Shown here piece by piece: positions 1 through 8,518 of a DNA stretch of 64,000 nucleotides. Within the stretch, counting starts at the first letter, position 1. Every line of letters begins with the position of its first letter. The notes under the pieces were generated by a model, which made no database searches, was not told the DNA's origin, and worked only from the letters and a program-made list of their open reading frames with translations. The DNA comes from Micromonospora sp. WMMD961 (lineage in GTDB: Bacteria > Actinomycetota > Actinomycetes > Mycobacteriales > Micromonosporaceae), in NCBI RefSeq assembly GCF_029626145.1, contig NZ_JARUBJ010000002.1, forward strand, positions 1,952,501-2,016,500. The letters run 5' to 3'. The translations under genes and the position numbers were made by a program.

Positions 1-2
1 GT

Positions 3-692
3 CTCGCCGCGCAGGTCAACCTGGCGGTGTCACTGCGCAGCGCGGGCCGGGGAGCGGAGGCCGCGCCGATGTTCGAGACGGCCTACCGAGAGCTCGACGA
101 GCGTTTCGGCCCGGACAACCCGGACACGGTGGCGTGCCGGTCGAGCCGTGCGGCGAACCTGCTGGCGGTCGGCGACGGCGCCCGGGCGCTGACCGAGATG
201 ACCGCCGTCCGGCAGTCGTACGAGGAGCAACTGCACCTCGGTTCGGAGCACCCGCACACCCTGGCGACGCTGAGCAACATCTCCGCCGCCGAGCGCGCGC
301 TCGGGCGCAGGTCGGATGCGCGCGCGTCGGCCGCCCAGGCGTCCGGCGAGTTGCGGAAAGTCCTCGGCCCCGACCACCCGCACACCCTCGCGGCGGAGGT
401 GAACCACGCGGTGTGCCTCGCCGAGGAGGGGGAGTGGGAGTCGGCCCGGGACCGCCTGCGGGAGACCGCCGGTCGCCTGGCCGCGGTGATCGGCCCGGAG
501 CACCCGGACACACTTCGTTGCCTCGGTGACCTCGCCTTGGCGTCGAGGCGCGTCGGTGGCGACACCGCCGGCGAGGACGTCGGCGACGTGGCGGACCGGC
601 TGGCCGAGGTGATCGGCCCGGAGCACCCGACCGTGCAGACCCTGCGGGAGCGGCGGTTCGTCGTCCGGGTGATCGACCCGCACACGATCTGA
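3..692 (+). CDS. Tetratricopeptide-repeat protein, C-terminal part (5' end outside window)
   Basis: The reading frame is open from base 3, so the gene begins left of the window. About 229 residues are visible. They are built of ~42-residue helical repeats, each carrying a short signature of the type GP-D/E-HP-x-TL (five examples, such as FGPDNPDTV, LGPDHPHTL and IGPEHPDTL). This is the kinesin-light-chain-like TPR_10/TPR_12 pattern common in large actinobacterial NB-ARC or FxSxx-COOH-linked TPR proteins. Such repeats bind partner proteins; the effector domain, if any, would lie in the missing N-terminal part. The gene ends at a TGA and converges on the next gene across a GC-rich hairpin. The TPR call is secure, the specific role unknown. 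Confidence 0.75.
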   Translation, partial: LAAQVNLAVSLRSAGRGAEAAPMFETAYRELDERFGPDNPDTVACRSSRAANLLAVGDGARALTEMTAVRQSYEEQLHLGSEHPHTLATLSNISAAERALGRRSDARASAAQASGELRKVLGPDHPHTLAAEVNHAVCLAEEGEWESARDRLRETAGRLAAVIGPEHPDTLRCLGDLALASRRVGGDTAGEDVGDVADRLAEVIGPEHPTVQTLRERRFVVRVIDPHTI

Positions 693-726
693 CCGGGTCG
701 CTGCGGCGGGCGGGCGGGTCGGGTGT

Positions 727-754
727 CCGGGCCCGGCTCGCCGGCCGGGCCCGG
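727..754. terminator. Bidirectional terminator-like hairpin
   Basis: A perfect 11-bp G/C stem (727-737 with 744-754) and a 6-nt loop lie between the convergent TPR and hydrolase genes. There is no T-run, as is usual in high-GC actinobacteria. Confidence 0.55.
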
Positions 755-760
755 CGTCGG

Positions 761-1693
761 TCAGAGCCGCGGACTGGTCGCGAGGTCCGGTGTGGCCAGC
801 CAGGTCAGGGTCTGCGGCAGGATCTCCACCGCCCCGAAGTGCGCGGCCCCGGGCTGCACCTGGACCTCGGCGCGGGAGATCCGCGAGGCGAGCCAGTGGG
901 AGTGCTCCACCGGGGAGAAGCGGTCCTGTTCGCCGTGCCAGAGCCGCACCTCGGCGCGGATGGCGCCCAGGTCGAACCCCCAGCCGCGGCGGATCGCCAG
1001 CACGTCGTCGATCCAGCCCTCGGGGCCGTGCCGCAGCGCTTCGGAGTACATGTCGGTCAGGAGCCGGCGGATCGCGATGTCGTCGACGACCCGGATGTCC
1101 TCCTCCGGCAACTGGGGGCGGAGGAAATCCAGCAGCGTCATCGGGTCCCGCCGGGCCTCCTCGGCCCGCACCTTCAGGTTGAGGGTGAGCTCGGCCAGGT
1201 CCTCGTCGGCCTGCCCGTAGTCCTCCACGTTCGATTCCGCCATGCCGGCGTACCAGTCCAGGTCGGGTGCGCCGGCCGGGGCGAGCCCCACCAGCACGGC
1301 GGCCCGGGTGACCCGGTCGGGCAGCAGTGCCGCGCAGGCCAGGGCGTGTGGGCCACCACCGGATCGACCCACCACCGCGAACCGGTCGATGCCCAGGTCG
1401 TCGGCGATCGCCGCCACGTCGGCCGCCGCGTCGGCCACCCGCCGACCCTCGTGCCGGTCGGAGTCGCCGTAACCGGGCCGGTCGTAGCAGACGAGGTGCA
1501 CGCCGAGGCGGTAGACGACGATGCCCCGGGGGCGGGGGCCACTGCGACTGCCCGGAGTGCCGTGCAGGAGGAAGACCGCGGGCCCGTCGGGAGAGCCGGA
1601 GGTCTCCACCGCGAGGTGCCGCCCGTCCGGGGTGGTGACGGTGCGCTGCGTCGCCTCTTGTCGCGTCACGGTTGGCCTCCCGCGGGTCGTCAT
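761..1693 (-). CDS. Alpha/beta-fold hydrolase
   Basis: A 310-residue protein with the alpha/beta-hydrolase layout. It has an HGTPGSR oxyanion-hole motif near residue 44, a nucleophile elbow GRSGGG near residue 110, an acid in HGEQDRF near residue 254, and a C-terminal histidine in GAAHFG near residue 285. No signal peptide is seen, so a cytoplasmic hydrolase is likely. The family includes esterases, epoxide hydrolases and haloperoxidase-like enzymes, and the substrate cannot be read from the sequence. It stands alone, convergent with the TPR gene and divergent from miaB. Confidence 0.8.
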   Translation of the reverse strand: MTTRGRPTVTRQEATQRTVTTPDGRHLAVETSGSPDGPAVFLLHGTPGSRSGPRPRGIVVYRLGVHLVCYDRPGYGDSDRHEGRRVADAAADVAAIADDLGIDRFAVVGRSGGGPHALACAALLPDRVTRAAVLVGLAPAGAPDLDWYAGMAESNVEDYGQADEDLAELTLNLKVRAEEARRDPMTLLDFLRPQLPEEDIRVVDDIAIRRLLTDMYSEALRHGPEGWIDDVLAIRRGWGFDLGAIRAEVRLWHGEQDRFSPVEHSHWLASRISRAEVQVQPGAAHFGAVEILPQTLTWLATPDLATSPRL

Positions 1694-1889
1694 GTGCTCC
1701 CCCGTGAACGGAGCCGCGCATCATCGGCGCCGAGTGCAAAGCCCCCGAAATCGCCCAGAACACATTCTTGTTGTGCAGCGTACTGCCCGTCGTGGATGCC
1801 CGCTATGGGCCGCCGGGTCAATGCCGGTGGGTAGGGGTCGCCGAACGGGCCGCTACCCTGGTAGCCCGAGGGGAAGGGGCACCAAGAGG

Positions 1890-3383
1890 GTGGCTAGGAC
1901 CTACAACGTCGTGACGTACGGCTGCCAGATGAACGTGCACGATTCTGAGCGCATCTCCGGCCTGCTCGAACAGGCCGGATACGTGCGTGCGCTGCCCGCC
2001 GACGACACCCCGGACATCGTCGTCTTCAACACCTGCGCGGTGCGGGAGAACGCGGACAACCGGCTCTACGGCAACCTCGGCCGGCTGCGCCCGGTGAAGG
2101 AGAAGCACCCCGGGATGCAGATCGCGGTCGGCGGCTGCCTGGCCCAGAAGGACCGCGGCGACATCGTCCGCAAGGCGCCCTGGGTCGACGTGGTCTTCGG
2201 CACCCACAACATCGGCGCGCTGCCGGTGCTGCTGGAGCGGGCCCGGCACAACGCCGCCGCCGAGGTGGAGATCCTGGAGTCCCTCGACGTCTTCCCCTCC
2301 ACGCTGCCCACCCGCCGCGAGTCCACCTACGCCGGCTGGGTGTCGATCTCGGTGGGCTGCAACAACACCTGCACCTTCTGCATCGTGCCGGCGCTGCGCG
2401 GCAAGGAGAAGGACCGGCGGCCCGGCGACATCCTCTCCGAGGTGCGCGCCCTGGTCGACGAGGGCGTGCTGGAGGTGACGCTGCTCGGGCAGAACGTCAA
2501 CTCCTACGGTGTCGAGTTCGGCGACCGGTACGCGTTCGGCAAACTGCTGCGCGCCTGCGGCGACATCGACGGGTTGGAGCGGGTCCGGTTCACCAGCCCG
2601 CACCCGAAGGACTTCACCGACGACGTGATCGCCGCGATGGCCGAGACGCCGAACGTCTGCCACTCGCTGCACATGCCGTTGCAGTCCGGCTCCGACGACG
2701 TGCTGAAGGCGATGCGCCGGTCCTACCGCTCCGAGCGCTACCTGGGGATCATCGAGAAGGTGCGGGCGGCGATGCCGGACGCGGCGATCACCACCGACAT
2801 CATCGTCGGCTTCCCCGGCGAGACCGAGGCCGACTTCCAGCGCACCCTGGACGTGGTCCGCGAGGCACGGTTCTCCTCGGCCTTCACCTTCCAGTACTCC
2901 AAGCGCCCCGGCACCCCGGCCGCGACCATGGACGACCAACTGCCCAAGCAGGTCGTGCAGGAGCGCTACGAGCGGCTGGTCGCCTGCGTCGAGGAGATCA
3001 CCTGGGCGGAGAACAAGCGCCTGGTGGGCGAGACCGTCGAGGTGCTGGTCGCGGTCGGCGAGGGCCGCAAGGACGAGCGCACCGGCCGGATGTCCGGTCG
3101 GGCCCGCGACGGTCGGCTGGTGCACTTCGCGACCGAGGGTCCCGGCGGGGAGTCGCTCGCCGGCCAGATCCGCCCGGGCGACATCGTGCACAGCACCATC
3201 ACGTACGCCGCGCCGCACCACCTGAACGCCGACGGGGCGCTGGTGGCACACCGACGCACCCGGGCCGGCGACGCGGCCGAGGCGGGGCGCTCCCCGCGTA
3301 CCCCCGGGGTGTTGCTCGGTCTGCCGACGATCGGCGCACCGCCGGTCGCGCCCGCACCCACCGCCGGCTGCGCCACCCACTGA
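1890..3383 (+). CDS. miaB: tRNA-2-methylthio-N6-dimethylallyladenosine synthase MiaB
   Basis: A 497-residue radical-SAM methylthiotransferase that adds a 2-methylthio group to i6A37 of tRNAs after MiaA has prenylated it. The N-terminal UPF0004 domain carries three cluster cysteines (about C12, C49 and C83). The radical-SAM motif CNNTCTFC supplies C157, C161 and C164, and a TRAM domain closes the protein before a variable Pro/Ala-rich tail. The GTG at 1890 was chosen because a purine-rich ribosome site (GAGGGGAAGGGG) lies just upstream and homology starts there; the frame is open further upstream by chance. It is separated from its partner miaA by inserted carbohydrate-active genes. Confidence 0.95.
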   Translation: MARTYNVVTYGCQMNVHDSERISGLLEQAGYVRALPADDTPDIVVFNTCAVRENADNRLYGNLGRLRPVKEKHPGMQIAVGGCLAQKDRGDIVRKAPWVDVVFGTHNIGALPVLLERARHNAAAEVEILESLDVFPSTLPTRRESTYAGWVSISVGCNNTCTFCIVPALRGKEKDRRPGDILSEVRALVDEGVLEVTLLGQNVNSYGVEFGDRYAFGKLLRACGDIDGLERVRFTSPHPKDFTDDVIAAMAETPNVCHSLHMPLQSGSDDVLKAMRRSYRSERYLGIIEKVRAAMPDAAITTDIIVGFPGETEADFQRTLDVVREARFSSAFTFQYSKRPGTPAATMDDQLPKQVVQERYERLVACVEEITWAENKRLVGETVEVLVAVGEGRKDERTGRMSGRARDGRLVHFATEGPGGESLAGQIRPGDIVHSTITYAAPHHLNADGALVAHRRTRAGDAAEAGRSPRTPGVLLGLPTIGAPPVAPAPTAGCATH

Positions 3384-3388
3384 CCAGA

Positions 3389-3419
3389 CGGAAGGGCCCC
3401 TGGACGAGGGGCCCTTCCG
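3389..3419. terminator. Bidirectional terminator hairpin
   Basis: A perfect 12-bp stem (3389-3400 with 3408-3419) with a 7-nt loop starts 6 nt after the miaB stop. It lies between miaB and the convergent pectate lyase gene and could serve both. Confidence 0.75.
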
Positions 3420-3431
3420 CGGAAAGCTGCG

Positions 3432-4793
3432 TCAGACGGTGATCCGGCCGGCGCCCGCGCCCGCCGTCACGATGGACTTGACGTTGCTCGCGGTGTCCAG
3501 CTGGTAGGGGTACGGGATGCTGGCCACGCTGCCGCCGGCCTGGCCGGTGGGCGAGTTGACGAAGTGGTTGTTCCGGGCGACCAGGCTGCCCGGCCCGGAG
3601 TCGCCCTCACCGAGGTGGTACGGGTCGTCGACGTTCTCGAAGTAGTTGCCCTCGACGAGCACGCCGGCGTTCTCGGTGGACGCGACGCCGTAGCCGCCGT
3701 TGGCCCGGTAGTAGTTGTTGTAGACGTGCACCGGGTTGCCGAAGCGCACCCGGGGGTTGCGCTGGTTGCTGCCGTCGAACCAGTTGTGGTGGTAGCTCAC
3801 CCGCAGGTGGCCGACGTCCTGGCTGGCGTTGTCGTCGCTGTGGCCGAGCAGCATGGTCTTGTCGTGGCTGAAGACCCGGTTCCACGAGACGGTGATGAAG
3901 TCCGAGCCGCGCTTGATGTCGACGGCGCCGTCGTACCCGTTGCTGAAGCTGTTGTGGTCGATCCAGATGTTGGTGGCCGACTCCTGGACGTTGATCGCGT
4001 CGTCGTTCCAGTTGCGGAAGGTCAGGTTCCGGATGATCACGTTGCGGTCACCGTTGATGTTGAACCCGCAGCCGACGATGGTCGCCCCGTAGTTGCCGAT
4101 GATGGTCTTGTTGGACCGGACCCGCAGCATCCCCGAGCAGGTGATGGTGCCGGTCACCCGGATCACCGCGGCACCGGTCGCGTTCAGTGCGCTGGTCAGG
4201 CCGGAGGCGTTGCTGACGGTGGTCGTGCCGGCGTTGCCGCCACCGGTGGTGCCGCCGTTCTGGGTGGCCCAGCCGACGAGGTTCGACGGCTGCTGGCCGG
4301 GCGGGGGAGTGCTCGACGGTGGCGGGGTGGTCGGCGGCGGCGTGCTGGGCGGCGGCGTGGTCGGCGTGGTGCTGCCGGTGCAGGCGACGTTGTTCAGGGT
4401 GAAGCTGGTCGGGGCCGGGTTGCTGGAGTTGTTCCAGGTCGCGTTGAAGCCGAACGAGGCGCTGGCATTGGTCGCCAGGTTGCCGTTGTAGTCGACGTTC
4501 GTCGCGGAGACCTGGCTGCCGCTCTGCGAGACGGTGGCGCCCCATGCCTGGTTGACCTGTTGGCCGGCCCCGTACGACCAGCGCAACGTCCACCCGGAGA
4601 CGGGGTCGCCGAGGTTGGTGACGGTGACGTTGCCGGTGAACCCGCCCGGCCACTGGCTGGCGGCCGAGTAGGTGACCTGGCAGCCGGCGGCCGCCTGGGC
4701 GGACACCGAGGTCAGCAGCCCGGCGGTGACCAGGGTGGCGGTGGCTGCGGCGGTGGTGGCGATCAGCGTCGTTCGACGCCGTCCTGTGCGCAT
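3432..4793 (-). CDS. Secreted pectate lyase (PL1) with N-terminal CBM2
   Basis: A 453-residue secreted enzyme. Residues 1-36 form a signal peptide (RRR, hydrophobic core, AQAAA). A family 2 carbohydrate-binding module follows (about 37-137, bracketed by two cysteines with conserved tryptophans). A Thr/Pro linker leads to a right-handed beta-helix PL1 lyase. The lyase shows WIDHNSF, the DGAVDI calcium-site region and RNPRVR, which carries the catalytic arginine type of PL1. It cleaves polygalacturonate by beta-elimination, with the CBM anchoring it to plant cell walls. The ATG at 4793 follows a good AAGGAAG ribosome site; the frame extends further upstream without support. It is transcribed in the same direction as the endoglucanase gene, with a terminator between. 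Confidence 0.92.
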   Translation of the reverse strand: MRTGRRRTTLIATTAAATATLVTAGLLTSVSAQAAAGCQVTYSAASQWPGGFTGNVTVTNLGDPVSGWTLRWSYGAGQQVNQAWGATVSQSGSQVSATNVDYNGNLATNASASFGFNATWNNSSNPAPTSFTLNNVACTGSTTPTTPPPSTPPPTTPPPSSTPPPGQQPSNLVGWATQNGGTTGGGNAGTTTVSNASGLTSALNATGAAVIRVTGTITCSGMLRVRSNKTIIGNYGATIVGCGFNINGDRNVIIRNLTFRNWNDDAINVQESATNIWIDHNSFSNGYDGAVDIKRGSDFITVSWNRVFSHDKTMLLGHSDDNASQDVGHLRVSYHHNWFDGSNQRNPRVRFGNPVHVYNNYYRANGGYGVASTENAGVLVEGNYFENVDDPYHLGEGDSGPGSLVARNNHFVNSPTGQAGGSVASIPYPYQLDTASNVKSIVTAGAGAGRITV

Positions 4794-4937
4794 GCTGCTT
4801 CCTTTCGATGAGGCGGACGGACCGTCGCGTCGCCCATGCCCGTGGGCGGCGAGGTTGGCCGGGACGAGGGTCCTCGGGCCCGCCGGTGCAGGTTCGTGAA
4901 GGAAAGCGGCTCCCGCGCTCGCGCCCGCCGATGAAGA

Positions 4938-4951
4938 GGCAAGCGCTTTCC
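4938..4951. promoter_or_regulatory. LacI-family-like operator upstream of pectate lyase
   Basis: The sequence GGCAAGCGCTTTCC is a 14-bp near-perfect palindrome centred on GC, with one mismatched pair. It matches the form of LacI-family operators that control glycoside-degradation genes in actinobacteria. On the minus strand it lies just downstream of a TATGCT -10-like hexamer and about 145 bp before the lyase start, a position suited to repression. No cognate regulator is in the window. Confidence 0.5.
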
Positions 4952-4988
4952 CGATGAAAGCATAGAAGAGCATGCATGTAAATGGTCA

Positions 4989-5019
4989 GGACGGCCGATG
5001 CGTCGCACACCGGCCGTCC
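4989..5019 (-). terminator. Terminator hairpin after endoglucanase
   Basis: A 9-bp perfect stem (GGACGGCCG at 4989-4997 with its complement at 5011-5019) and a 13-nt loop lie 8 nt past the endoglucanase stop codon. Confidence 0.65.
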
Positions 5020-5026
5020 CGACAGC

Positions 5027-6622
5027 TCAGCAGCTCGCGCCGCCGAGTTTCACAGTGCCCGGCGCGCTCGCGGTGCCGTTGGCGGTGAAGCCCACGGTCA
5101 CCGACCCGCCCGCCGGCAGGGACGGGGCGTGACTCGGAGCGGCGGCGGTGACCGTCGTGCCGGACTGCGTGACGGTGGCGTTCCACCCACTGCCCAGCGT
5201 CACCCCGGACGGCCAACTCCAGGTGACCGACCACGGGTTCACCGCGGCCGAGCCGGTGTTCTTCACGGTCAACTCGCCCTGGAAGCCGCCCTGCCAGGCG
5301 TTGACCTGCCGGTAGGTCGCCGTGCAGGCGCCGGTCGGCGGGTCGGTCGGCGGGTCCGTCGGCCCACCGGTCGTCGGCGGGGTGGTGCCGCCACCAGACG
5401 GTGCGATCAGGTACGGCTGGAGGATCGCCTGCTTGGTGGTGTTGACGTTCGTCCAGTCGTCCAGCGCGATGCCGCCGGTGTCACCCGAGTTGGGGTTCCA
5501 CGACCAGTAGGTGAAGGACATCCCGGTCACCCCGGTCCCGGTGTACGCCATCAGGTTCTCCAGCCACACCCGGTCCTTCGGGTCGACCAGGGTGCTGCCG
5601 AACTCGCCCATCATGATCGGCGCGATGTTCTGCTTGTAGAGGTAACCCCAGTACCTGTCCCAGATCGCCGGCATGTTCGCCGGGTAGTCCGGCGCGTCGA
5701 ACCAGCTCTGCCGGTACACCGACGTGGCGTACTCGTGCGGCGAGTAGACCAGCCGGTTCGCCACGTTCAGCCGTACCGGGAACTGACCGGCCTTGGACAG
5801 GTTGCCACCCCACCAACCGCAGTCCTCGTCGTTGCTCGGGTCGTTGTCCCACACGTTGGAGAGGCCACCGCTGGGGCAACTCACCCCCTCCACGAAGATC
5901 AACCAGTTGGGTTGGACGCCGAGGATGGCGTTGCCGGCCCGCTCGGCGGCGAGCCGCCAGTCCCGGGTGGTGTCACCACAGCCCCAGCACGCGCCGGTGG
6001 CCGCCGGGTTGGTGCCCTCGGCGTGCGGCTCGTTGTGCAGGTCCGCGCCGATCACCGTGGGGTTGCCCGCGTACCTCTGGGCGAGCATCTTCCAGTCGTT
6101 GATCCAGGTCGCCTCGGAGACCGTCGACGTGTACCACAAGGGCGACTGCCCGGCCGCCGTCGGCCGGTGCCGGTCCAGGATGATCCGCATCCCCTTGCTG
6201 CCGGCGTAGTCGATCACCTTGTCCAGGATCTGCAACGGCGACAACCCGACCAGGTCCGGGTTGACGAAGTCGTTGATCCCGCTGGCGGTCGCGCCCGCCT
6301 TCAGCGCATCGTTCGAGTACGGCACCCGCAACGTGTTGTAACCCAACCGCGCCATTGTGTCGAGCTGCCCCCGCCACGGGTTGTTCGACCACAGCCCGTG
6401 GAAGGTCTTGTTGTCGGTCTCCATGCCGAACCAGTTGATTCCGGTCAACCGGACCGTGGCACCGGTGCTGTCCACGATCTGGTTACCGTTGGTGTGCAGA
6501 TAACCCGTACCGGTGCCAGCGGCCACGGCCGGGCTGCTACTGACGGCGGCGGCGAGGAAGACGCCGGCCGCGACGGTGGCGAGCGCGGTGAGCGCACCGC
6601 CGAAAGCCTTGGGACGGAACAT
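5027..6622 (-). CDS. Secreted GH5 endoglucanase with C-terminal CBM2
   Basis: A 531-residue secreted cellulase. A signal peptide (about 1-35, ending AVAA) precedes a glycoside hydrolase family 5 (beta/alpha)8 barrel (about 40-405). The acid/base glutamate is in HNEPH (E198) and the nucleophile in MMGEFG (E340); R99 in TLRVPYS and H296 in SPHEY are the usual accessory residues. A Pro/Thr linker leads to a family 2 cellulose-binding module (about 434-531) ending in cysteine. It hydrolyses internal beta-1,4 bonds of cellulose. The ATG start is followed by a typical FRPKAF n-region, with a GTGGAG ribosome site upstream. It pairs with the pectate lyase as a plant-wall degradation locus. Confidence 0.93.
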   Translation of the reverse strand: MFRPKAFGGALTALATVAAGVFLAAAVSSSPAVAAGTGTGYLHTNGNQIVDSTGATVRLTGINWFGMETDNKTFHGLWSNNPWRGQLDTMARLGYNTLRVPYSNDALKAGATASGINDFVNPDLVGLSPLQILDKVIDYAGSKGMRIILDRHRPTAAGQSPLWYTSTVSEATWINDWKMLAQRYAGNPTVIGADLHNEPHAEGTNPAATGACWGCGDTTRDWRLAAERAGNAILGVQPNWLIFVEGVSCPSGGLSNVWDNDPSNDEDCGWWGGNLSKAGQFPVRLNVANRLVYSPHEYATSVYRQSWFDAPDYPANMPAIWDRYWGYLYKQNIAPIMMGEFGSTLVDPKDRVWLENLMAYTGTGVTGMSFTYWSWNPNSGDTGGIALDDWTNVNTTKQAILQPYLIAPSGGGTTPPTTGGPTDPPTDPPTGACTATYRQVNAWQGGFQGELTVKNTGSAAVNPWSVTWSWPSGVTLGSGWNATVTQSGTTVTAAAPSHAPSLPAGGSVTVGFTANGTASAPGTVKLGGASC

Positions 6623-6972
6623 GCGAGCTCCACTTCGGAGGCCAGCGTCGTCGGTCGGCGACGCCGGCGGGTGGCCGTCCGCACGTCACGCTCCCCCAGG
6701 GGTACGCGGACAGTGCGCGACGGCCCATGTCACGCGGACGTGTCACTCGCGGAAGCGCACCGGCGACCCCCGACGGCGGTAGTTCCGCCCTCGTCGCCCT
6801 CGTCCCGGTGTCCCTACCTGACTCCGTCGCTCATTCTGATCAGCCCAGGTCAATGCGTCAACCTGCGCCTGCCCGCGCTGCCCGCGCTGCCCGCGCTGCC
6901 CGCCTGCCCGCGCTGCCCGCGCTGCCCGCGCTGCCCGCGGCACGGTTACACCCCGCGTCGCCCCATGATCAC
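6623..6972. other. Non-coding interval upstream of endoglucanase with tandem 9-mer repeat
   Basis: No credible gene is seen between the endoglucanase start and the first hairpin element. Positions 6867-6940 hold about eight near-identical copies of the 9-mer GCTGCCCGC, giving an artificial-looking AALPALP translation. The endoglucanase promoter should lie in the first 150 bp, but I could not pick a convincing -10 or operator. Confidence 0.6.
6867..6940. repeat. Tandem 9-bp repeat (GCTGCCCGC)n
   Basis: About eight head-to-tail copies with one shortened unit. The tract lies in an intergenic region just before two hairpin elements. Confidence 0.85.
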
Positions 6973-7033
6973 GCTCGATCCTGGATGTAGTGGCCTCTCG
7001 AGCGGTCCGTACCCACTACATCCTGGATCGAGC
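6973..7033. repeat. Inverted-repeat element, family C
   Basis: Two 21-nt arms (6973-6993 and 7013-7033) are complementary at 20 of 21 positions around a 19-nt spacer. It is too long and too far from a stop codon to be an ordinary terminator. It lies 60 bp from a family B hairpin element. Confidence 0.75.
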
Positions 7034-7096
7034 ACGACCGTGACGACCGCGAGGGCCGCAACCTCCACCCCGACGGCCGGGCACGGCAACCATCGT

Positions 7097-7180
7097 CAAG
7101 ATCCGCGCAAGATCAGGGAAGTTGCTGTCTGCCGCGTGGTGTCGGAGGCAGCAACATCCGGGAAGTTGCTCGGATCTTGG
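7097..7180. repeat. Dispersed hairpin element, family B, copy 1
   Basis: Imperfect 37-nt arms (7097-7133 and 7144-7180) contain the motifs CAAGATCCG and GTTGCTG, with their complements on the other arm. The same element recurs at 48931-49014. The right arm runs directly into a (GCGGGGC)n tract at 7181-7246. Confidence 0.8.
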
Positions 7181-7246
7181 CGCGGGGCGCGGGGCGCGGG
7201 GCGCGGGGCGCGGGGCGCGGGGTGCGGGGCGCGGGTGCGGGGCGCG
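7181..7246. repeat. (GCGGGGC)n low-complexity tract
   Basis: About eight 7-bp units adjoin the family B hairpin. They are followed by two CGCGGACA units before the DUF349 terminator. Confidence 0.85.
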
Positions 7247-7262
7247 GACACGCGGACACGCG

Positions 7263-7296
7263 GGAGCCCCCGGTCCCGCGCGGGACCGGGGGCTCC
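7263..7296 (-). terminator. Terminator palindrome after DUF349 gene
   Basis: A 34-bp perfect palindrome (each half 17 nt, starting GGAGCCCCC) begins 13 nt after the stop codon of the DUF349 gene. Confidence 0.75.
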
Positions 7297-7309
7297 GGAC
7301 GTCGTCAGC

Positions 7310-8518
7310 TCAGCCGGCCTGCTCGGCGAGCTGGAGGAACTGCCGCTTGGAGGCGAGGGCCTGCTCGGCCTCCTTGATCCGGCGGGCGTCCCCGGCGCTC
7401 TGCGCCCGGGCCAGCCGGTCCTCGGCCTCGGCCACCTGCGCCCGCATCTGGGCGAGCAGCGGGTTGTCCTCCTTGGTGGTGCGGCGCCACGCCGAGTCCA
7501 TCACGTCGCGGACCTTGTCGTCGATGGCGCGCAGCCGGCGCTCCAGCCCGGCCGCTGCCTCCCGGGGGACGCGGCCGGCCTCGTGCCACTGTGCCTGGAT
7601 CTCTCGCAGCTTGGCCTGGGCGCCCTTCGGGTCGGCGTCGATGTCCAACGCCTCGGCCTCGGCGAGCAGAGCCTGCTTGCGCTCCAGGTTGCCGCGCTGC
7701 TCGTTGTCCCGGGCGGAGAAGACCTCACTGCGCCGGCTGAAGAATGCGTCCTGTGCACCCCGGAACCGTTCCCACAGCTTCTGCTCGGCCTCCTTGGAGG
7801 CGCGCGGCGCGGCCTTCCACTGGGTCATCAGGTCCTTGAGCTGGTTGGCGGTGGCAGCCCAGTCGGTGGAGTCCTGGAGCTTCTCCGCCTGCAGGACCAA
7901 CTCCTCCTTGGCGGTCTGCGCCTGCTTGCGCTGCGAGTCCAGGGAGGCGAAGTGGGCACCACGGCGGCGGGTGAAGCCGTCCCGGGCGGCGGCGAACCGC
8001 TTCCACAGCTCACCGTCGGCCTTCTTGTCGACCCCCCGGATGGTCTTCCACTCGTCGAGGATCTCCTTGAGCCGGTCCCCGGCGGTCTTCCAGCCGGTGG
8101 ACTCGGCCGCGAGCTTCTCGGCCTCCTCGACCAGCGCGGTCTTGCGGGCCAGGGCCTCGCCGCGAGCGGCGTCCCGGGCGGCGCGGGCCTCGCCGGCCTT
8201 CTCCTCGGCGAGCGTCGCCAGCTTGTCCAGACGAGCGGTCAGGGCGTCGATGTCGCCGACCACGTTGGCCTCGGGCAGCGTGGTGCGGATCCGCCGGATC
8301 GTGCTCAACGAGTGCCCGGCATCCGCCGCACCCGACTTGAGTCGTGCTTCGGTCAGGTCCACCTCGGTGACCAGATCGGCGAAGCGGCGCGCGAAGTGTG
8401 CCAACCCTTCCTCCGGCGCACCCGCCTGCCAGGATCCGACCACCCGCTCGCCGTCGGTGGTCTTGACGTACACGGTGCCGTCCGCGTCCACCCGTCCGAA
8501 GGCAGTCCAGTCGCTCAT
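7310..8518 (-). CDS. DUF349 domain-containing protein
   Basis: A 402-residue, highly charged, almost entirely helical protein. After an N-terminal beta-rich segment (about 1-40, FGRVDADGTVYVKT) it has about four DUF349 repeats of ~70 residues, each with a W-K or LW-RF motif such as ELWKRFAAARDGF and KLWERFRGAQDAF. Long coiled-coil stretches are rich in Lys, Glu and Ala. The family is conserved in actinobacteria next to miaB/miaA, and its function is not established. The ATG at 8518 was chosen because the family starts there (MSDWTAFGRV) behind a purine-rich site; an upstream in-frame extension looks non-coding. Confidence 0.85.
   Translation of the reverse strand: MSDWTAFGRVDADGTVYVKTTDGERVVGSWQAGAPEEGLAHFARRFADLVTEVDLTEARLKSGAADAGHSLSTIRRIRTTLPEANVVGDIDALTARLDKLATLAEEKAGEARAARDAARGEALARKTALVEEAEKLAAESTGWKTAGDRLKEILDEWKTIRGVDKKADGELWKRFAAARDGFTRRRGAHFASLDSQRKQAQTAKEELVLQAEKLQDSTDWAATANQLKDLMTQWKAAPRASKEAEQKLWERFRGAQDAFFSRRSEVFSARDNEQRGNLERKQALLAEAEALDIDADPKGAQAKLREIQAQWHEAGRVPREAAAGLERRLRAIDDKVRDVMDSAWRRTTKEDNPLLAQMRAQVAEAEDRLARAQSAGDARRIKEAEQALASKRQFLQLAEQAG

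Noticed and set aside
30..1763. Long minus-strand frame over the TPR and hydrolase genes
   Set aside because: Its codons are an antisense/out-of-frame shadow, rich in Arg and Pro with no domain. The hydrolase is in a different frame.
7263..7296. Palindrome considered as a dispersed repeat
   Set aside because: It is perfect and lies 13 nt past a stop codon with no second copy in the window, so it is a terminator.
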